Source of the DNA: Eumeta japonica
Lineage: Eukaryota; Arthropoda; Insecta; Lepidoptera; Psychidae
Length of the DNA stretch: 64,000 nucleotides
NCBI GenBank assembly: GCA_005406025.1
Contig: BGZK01001380.1
Span: forward strand, 1-64,000
Direction of reading: 5' to 3'
This document shows positions 59,915-64,000 of this stretch, one piece after another. Each line of letters starts with the position of its first letter. Positions within the stretch are counted from its first letter, which is position 1. The notes below the pieces were generated by a model. It made no database searches and was not told the origin of the DNA. It saw nothing but the letters and a program-made list of their open reading frames with translations. The position numbers and the translations under genes are program-made.

Positions 59915-61038
59915 TTAAGTCGGAGAAAAAGTTTTTTCGTATAAGTAAAAAGTAGAGTAAAATCTCTTTGATTCTGATGTTTATAGCTGGCTAGTTTTGA
60001 TATCACCAAGCAGATGACATTCTAGGAAAAAAAAAAGTGAAAATGATGTCCCACCGTTGTTTTTCTATCCACCGAAATAAGTGAATCCAATGTAGAAATT
60101 AGATATATTTATAAGTTTTATTATGAAAAGGGAAAAAGAACGGTGAAAAAAATTTGTGACGTTTACGGACCTAATACAGTGCCGGTAAGAGTAACACAAA
60201 ATTAGTTCAAGTGTTTTCAGTCCGGTAATTTGGATGTCAAATAAGAACCTTGTTCTCGTCGACCTCTTACGGATAAAGTCGATGTCATTTTGGAAAAAAT
60301 AGTGCGAGATCGGGATATTAATTCTTAAACACAGTTGAAGAGCTTGACTACAAAACACTCATTTGAAAAAAAACTGGATATACAAAAAAAACTCGATACT
60401 TGGGCCCCACATAAGGTCACTGAAAGAAATCTAATGAATCTTGTATTCATTTGCGATAGTTCATTGGAACGTAATGAAACTGAACCGTTTTTGAAAACAT
60501 TGATCACTGGTGATGAAAAATAGTTTACCTACGAGTACGACAAGAACGTGCGGAAAAGATCATAGTCAAAAGGCAAGTCACCACACACTATAGCGAAACT
60601 CGAATTAACTCGCAGTAAGTTGATACTATGTGTATGGTGGGATTGGAAAGGCATTGTCCATTATGAGCTTTTACCGCCGGGCAAAACCGTCACTTCGGAT
60701 CTCTACTGCCAATAACTGATGAGACTCAAGCAAGAAGTAGAGAAAAAAGGGCCAGAAACAATCAACAGAAAGAGTGTGGTTTTTTGACGAAGACCACACA
60801 CATGTTTAGCCACTCCGCAAATATTGGGAGATTTTAGTTGGGAAGTGTTAATGCATCCACCATATAGCGCTGTCCTTGCACCGTCAGATTTTCATCTATT
60901 TCGGTATTTTCAGAATTCTTTAGGTCGAGAGAAGACTGTAAAAACCACTTGTCTTTGTTTTTTGATCAGAAGTCTCATTTCTACACCAATAGGATTATGT
61001 TACTACCTACAAAATGGAAAAAAGTTGTTCAATAAAAT

Positions 61039-61041
<3 letters not shown>
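59915..61041 (+). mobile_element. mariner element copy 2, nearly full length, inactivated
   Basis: The terminus TTAAGTCGGAGAAAAAGTTT parallels copy 1 (5261). The HTH region near 60120-60300 gives ERTVKKICDVYGPNTVPVRV. Then come WAPHKVTERNLMNLVFICDS, SSLERNETEPFLKTLITGDEK, a TAG stop in place of Trp, and FTYEYDKNVRKR. IVHYELLPPGKTVTSDLYCQ, GRDFSWEVLMHPP-like sequence and PPYSAVLAPSDFHLFRYF follow. TGDE keeps its Asp, the second-Asp region is deleted to RRPHTCLA, and the third Asp (PDLAPSD) is Val in SAVLAP. The ORF ends in a TA microsatellite, and no right terminal repeat is seen. Confidence 0.92.

Positions 61042-61074
<33 letters not shown>
61041..61074 (+). repeat. (TA)17 microsatellite at the end of the mariner ORF
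   Basis: It begins directly after the codons for the C-terminal KKLFNKMVYI/QNGIYI stretch of the transposase, where mariners have a Tyr-Ile pair before the stop. The original stop and right terminal repeat are not visible beyond it. Confidence 0.93.
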
Positions 61075-61080
<6 letters not shown>

Positions 61081-62355
61081 TAAAATAAATAATGTAATAA
61101 AATGTTGTTATAAAGATCTATATCGTAGCACTGCAGAACATACCCCACCACAAGTCTGAAGCTTTAGTCTTAAAGTCGGCCATGCTGGCTCAGCACAAAC
61201 CGAGAGTTACTACCGACTTTTGCGATAGTATTATCTAAGGCTGATAATTCAACGTGTCCTTGGAAATAGGAAGCGGTTCTATTTAGACTTTGAGAATTCA
61301 TTGATTCAATTAACTCGTGATTACGTGACCAGGATTCGTTCGAAGGTAGGTTATCCTTTGAGTCAAAGGTCTGATTCGAATACTTTGTGACCCAATAGTG
61401 TAAATCATTGAGTCAGAAGTGACTGATTGGTGAAATTGCATCAGAAGGCCACGCTTCTTATGAAGCGTGGGATTATGGGATGTGTTTTTGTGTCACGGTA
61501 CCCGCTTGTCTATCCAAGTATTACGATAAATGCTGCAAATTTTATGCGCGCAAATTCGTTAAATACTTCATATAGACGTAAAACAATTTGGAAAAATAGG
61601 TGGTGCTGCAGGTTGGAAGTAGGAAAAAAATAATTTACAATATACGAATAGACCTACCTGGATGCATAGAGGGAAATTAGATGTGTGAATAAATTTACGT
61701 TGCTTAAAAAAAATGTATGTGTCAACAAAATAAATTGCCTATAACTAGGATTAGAATCGAGATCTCAATGAATAAAAAAATAGAATAGACGACCAATATT
61801 ATGTCTAAAATTATGTTTATTATTTATTAGTTTCAGCGACGTTATTCAAAATAATTATTCTCAAGTCAACATAAATGGAAATGTATCGATTTCAATGTCA
61901 GACTATTACATGACACAATTTATGAGTATTTGGTTAAGTTAGAGAGAAACCCTGCCGAGATGTGCCATAAATCATTTGTAACATTGAAATGATATAATTT
62001 ATTACAATGTACTCAGAAAATGTTTATTCGTATTGAAGATACATGACAAGTGATATAACATACTAGAATGTTCTTATTACTTTCGAGCTCAGTGTTCAAA
62101 ACTAAAGGAGCATTAAATTATTAAGTTTATAGCGCTCAAAGATCGATTTCAGTGCAATCTCCGAGCTAAAAAATATGGTTCTAATACGTTCCGAGCTCTT
62201 CGAGTTCAGATATTTATAAAATTATACATATTTAAAACAAAATGTTCGATTTTAATTCGCTTTACGGCATTCGACACAGTTTGCAACTATTCGGGAAAAA
62301 GATATGATTAGAGTTTTGTATCGAACAGTAGAGTCGTCTAAAAGTTATTAAAAAA
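61075..62355. other. AT-rich sequence, nothing recognised
   Basis: There is no coherent ORF. The stretch 61180-61480 is slightly GC-richer, with a short inverted AAGCGTGG/CCACGCTT (61447-61469) and no family I can name. Confidence 0.45.
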
Positions 62356-62640
62356 ATATTTTTAAGAAAAGTTTATTTTTGAGATTCCTCAAAATCTACA
62401 AGGTGAAACTAGTTCGAAGTTTTCAAAAAGTCTAAGTTGAGTGGATTTCTTTCGAGCGTCGTGAACTGCGGTTCGATCGGTTAATCCGTTCAAAAGTTAA
62501 AAGAGGTTTACACACCACACACACTTATACGCACACGCACACATGTAGGTGTGCGTGGAGTTCGGCATGAAAATAGCAAAATTTTTCAGAAATGGCTTAT
62601 AAGGTTAACTATTTTTCGAATTTTTGAGCTCGCAAAGCTT
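62355..62640 (-). repeat. dispersed repeat 'TTTTGAACGGATTAATCGATCG', copy 3 (minus strand)
   Basis: The plus strand reads AACTGCGGTTCGATCGGTTAATCCGTTCAAAAGTT, the complement of copy 1's AACTTTTGAACGGATTAATC...GATCGAAACGCAGTT. It is followed by a CACACACACTTATACGCACACGC run that corresponds to the GT-rich part of copies 1 and 2. Confidence 0.7.
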
Positions 62641-63150
62641 AAATATAAGTTTTTGATTTTGAGACAACTATATTTTTGAGCTCGAGGAACTCAAACACAC
62701 ATTAATAAATATTATAGCGGGAAGTTTTAGGGTTGGCCTGCTGGATCGGGTCAATCGTTATACTGAGTTTTTTAGTTTATATTTAAACAAAATAAAATTA
62801 ATTGATTTCAGGATAAAAATATGAGTTTTTCATAAAATAAATCAGAAACGCTTCGTTGTAAACAATTTACTTTTGCTATTGAAAGAAAAGATGCGTACAA
62901 TTAATTTATTATTTAAAATTTCTATTTTAAATAATCCTTGTTTGTAAACATTAAATTATTTTTTTTAGATAAATTTTTATCGTTCTGTATAATATTTGCA
63001 AAATCACCATTTGTGAAAGAGATTTGAGAGAGTTTTCCAAATATATTTTTTAATGTTTATCTGTGTTAATAAAACGCGTTTGTTATAGATTTTTGCGTTA
63101 AGCAGAAAGAAAGATTTGTTTAAGAACATATTTGAAAATCTTTAGAGTTA
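62641..63150. other. AT-rich sequence, nothing recognised
   Basis: No ORF or repeat is identified. Confidence 0.5.
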
Positions 63151-63194
63151 TGATCTTGAATAACTGGTGACATGAAATCATAAGTTCATTTTAA

Positions 63195-63260
63195 TAAAAA
63201 AAAATTAACAAAAAAAACGACTTCAAAAAAAAAACTATCCAAAACACATTAATATTCACT
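63195..63260 (-). repeat. end of the CGACTTCAAAAAAGGAGG repeat family
   Basis: AAAAAACGACTTCAAAAAAAAAACT is the terminal sequence also seen at 12490 and, as GCCGCCTTCAAAAA, at 26343. Only the end is present. Confidence 0.45.
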
Positions 63261-63540
63261 AAAAAGTAAAAAAATAATTGCGTATTCTTCTTTTTCTTTT
63301 TCTACTCATCAATATGTACCTACTCACTTCAAATTTAACTCAACACATACCTATGAATAACAAACAATTATCAAAATATTTTTTAGGGTTCTCCTAAGTA
63401 AAACGAAATGAAAAATATTAGACTACTTAACAGTCAATCAAATTATTACCATAATACAATGTAGTTACAATTATTGTTATTTTTGGAGTCGGTGTCAGTC
63501 AAGGAAACACTACAAATACCTAGCAATAGACATCAACAGG

Positions 63541-63974
63541 GTATGCTCTTTAATGAAAGAGCATATCCTGATCGTGATCATTTAACGCCGATCTAAGGCC
63601 GGCGATAGTTCCCTCCAAAGCTTTGGTGACTTGCTGGCACTGATGCGATTCGATGGCCTCCACATATGCGGCCAGATCGCTGATGCAGTTATTACGGGCT
63701 ACGATAGTTGATGTAAGGCTTGATATAGTACTCCTGACTTCCTGCATTTCAGCTCGAGCGGCTCTTCTCGCAGAAGATGCATTTTTATCATTAGATCTGC
63801 AAAAAGATCGGCACCCACAAAGGATAAGGGCGGAGCAGAAGCGCCAGACTGGTTAGAGCGATTCCTCAGCGTGACATTGACAAAGGAAGAGTTTTCTATC
63901 AAACATTTATCCTTTTCATGGGATTTATTTATAAACTTCTCACATTGCCATTTTTCTTTGTAATCTGCTGTCAT
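63541..63974 (-). CDS. unassigned coding-like region at the right edge (minus strand)
   Basis: Two overlapping minus-strand frames look coding. One starts ATG at 63974 (MTADYKEKWQCEKFINKSHE...) and is open to 63699. The other, open from about 63810 to a stop at 63550, reads SNDKNASSARRAARAEMQEV, RSTISSLTSTIVARNNCISD, LAAYVEAIESHQCQQVTKAL and EGTIAGLRSALNDHDQDMLF. The latter is heptad-like, Gln/Ala/Leu-rich and GC-richer than its surroundings, consistent with a coiled coil. A frameshift near 63800-63840 would join them. It may be an ORF1/gag-like fragment of a retroelement or an exon; I do not recognise the family. Confidence 0.4.
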
Positions 63975-64000
63975 GGTATTATAAAATTGTTTTTCACTCA

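Overview
The window is AT-rich nuclear DNA from an insect, almost certainly a moth or butterfly. It has no operons, ribosome-binding sites or long ORFs. What it does have is one split gene with GT-AG introns and many decayed transposons, several of which resemble families common in Lepidoptera: mariner relatives, the '...CGACTTCAAAAAAGGAGGAGG...' repeat, the 'GGGTTCCGTACC' repeat and tRNA-derived SINEs. The lepidopteran call rests on these remembered repeat types, not on a search.

The only cellular gene I can support is the 3' part of a rhodopsin-family neuropeptide receptor on the + strand. Its exons are 14937-15096 (loop 3 and TM6), 33507-33697 (TM7 and start of the tail), 34614-34681 and 35544-35738 (tail and stop). 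The four exons join in frame into about 204 residues. TM6 (CWLPY), the sequence after it ([13 protein letters not shown]) and TM7 ([13 protein letters not shown]) fit the GnRH/AKH/corazonin/ACP receptor group. Exons for TM1-TM5 are not recognisable and probably lie before base 1. An 18.4-kb intron splits a tryptophan codon between TM6 and TM7. Splice phases allow alternative C-terminal tails.

Left flank (1-14.9 kb): a four-unit minisatellite beside a Helitron helicase fragment, a minus-strand mariner, a plus-strand mariner inserted next to another repeat, SINEs, and lepidopteran repeats. Large intron (15.1-33.5 kb): a 5'-truncated Jockey/CR1-type LINE, a minus-strand mariner-like transposase remnant with a 37-bp tandem array, both orientations of the GGGTTCCGTACC repeat, a short foldback element, an ATC microsatellite, and an RTE-like LINE fragment ending about 40 bp before the TM7 exon. 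Right flank (35.9-64 kb): another RTE-like fragment, dispersed repeats, and a degraded Penelope-like element whose GIY-YIG nuclease motif is interrupted by a (TA)21 microsatellite. Further right is a minus-strand LINE split in two by about 1.85 kb that carries DIRS-like fragments, then a second copy of the plus-strand mariner family, and an unassigned coding-like region at the right edge.

Every mobile element I could read is broken by stops, frameshifts, deletions or catalytic-site changes, so the region looks like a graveyard rather than an active system. The most unusual patterns are a recurring set of near-perfect, short-loop inverted repeats that look like template-switch products, and two TA microsatellites that each begin at Tyr-Ile codons of a transposon ORF. 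I found no rRNA, intact tRNA gene, CRISPR array or bacterial-type feature.
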